Source: Chitinophagaceae bacterium
Lineage (GTDB): Bacteria > Bacteroidota > Bacteroidia > Chitinophagales > Chitinophagaceae
Direction of reading: 5' to 3'
Assembly: GCA_947378615.1 (NCBI GenBank)
Contig: CANCKV010000023.1
Span: 1-13,600, forward strand
DNA length: 13,600 nt
The notes beneath the pieces were generated by a model, which made no database searches, was not told the origin of the DNA, and worked only from the letters and a program-made list of their open reading frames with translations. The position numbers and the translations under genes are program-made. This document shows positions 13,432-13,600 of this stretch, in pieces. Every line of letters begins with the position of its first letter. The stretch's first letter is position 1.

Positions 13432-13600
13432 TCAAGTTATTAATCGATTAAGAATTTTCAGGTAATAGCTTGCACAGATTTCGAAGAATTGAAATTTATA
13501 TTTAGTAAAGTTTTCTCCAATCCAATCAAAATACGGCGAAATTTCACCAATAGACAGGCTTTGCAACTCTAATAAATGCTTAAAAAGAAAAAAACTACAT
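13432..13600 (-). CDS. Possible C-terminal end of a gene entering from beyond the window
   Basis: A minus-strand frame is open from the window edge to a TGA at 13434-13432, encoding about 55 residues (FKHLLELQSLSIGEISPYFD, WIGENFTKYKFQFFEICAS, YYLKILNRLIT at the end). The residues look protein-like, with several aromatic and charged positions, but I recognise no family, and an AT-rich 169-nt frame can stay open by chance. If real, the gene ends about 30 bp before the 42-bp repeat array, making the array its immediate 3' flank. Confidence 0.35.
   Translation of the reverse strand, partial: CSFFLFKHLLELQSLSIGEISPYFDWIGENFTKYKFQFFEICASYYLKILNRLIT

Noticed and set aside
13163..13451. Open frames of 67-74 residues through the repeat array on both strands
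   Set aside because: They arise from the repeat period being a multiple of three and its self-complementarity; none has a signal, domain or preferred frame.

Overview
The window looks like a chromosomal segment from a member of the Bacteroidota, probably a Chitinophagales/Sphingobacteriales-type organism. The DNA is AT-rich, and start codons are preceded by A-rich leaders rather than GGAGG ribosome-binding sites. The gene families also fit: an AraC-type regulator with an HMA-like CxxC front end, a YkuD_2-type L,D-transpeptidase, and a small acidic protein ending in YYSLGGD. This placement comes from family recall and composition; no search was run. Every gene I can support is read from the minus strand, so transcription runs from high to low coordinates.

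In transcription order the layout is as follows. (1) 13600-12839 holds a possible gene tail at the edge, an array of five 42-bp tandem repeats with internal dyad symmetry (13194-13403), and a gene-poor stretch. (2) 12838-9217 holds a large YcbB/LdtD-type L,D-transpeptidase, a 51-residue lipoprotein, the HMA-AraC regulator, an outer-membrane beta-barrel protein and a SHOCT-domain membrane protein. (3) 9077-7330 holds a very acidic small protein, then a CbpA/DnaJ-type co-chaperone followed 18 nt later by an unrecognised 118-residue protein. (4) 7197-4416 holds a short-chain dehydrogenase, a PRC-barrel protein, a triple-BON protein, a WxxGxW lipoprotein and a four-cysteine membrane protein. (5) 4337-3072 holds a YceI-family protein and a UspA-type universal stress protein. 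(6) 2667-1 holds a second L,D-transpeptidase of a different family, an HI0933/BaiN-type flavoprotein and the N-terminal part of an ECF sigma factor.

Taken together this reads as an envelope and general-stress gene neighbourhood. It contains cell-wall 3-3 cross-linking or lipoprotein-anchoring enzymes, small lipoproteins, BON/PRC/YceI/Usp/CbpA proteins and a candidate local regulator. Most genes are separated by 70-230 nt, so it is probably several short transcripts rather than one operon. The closest pairs are CbpA with the 118-residue protein and the WxxGxW lipoprotein with the four-cysteine membrane protein.

The most unusual sequence feature is the 42-bp tandem array at 13194-13403. Its dyad axes fall every 21 bp, and one repeat has changed its arm sequence while keeping the pairing. 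A second point of interest is a 9-bp inverted repeat just upstream of the GTG start of the CbpA-like chaperone. I found no tRNA, rRNA, CRISPR array, transposase or phage gene.
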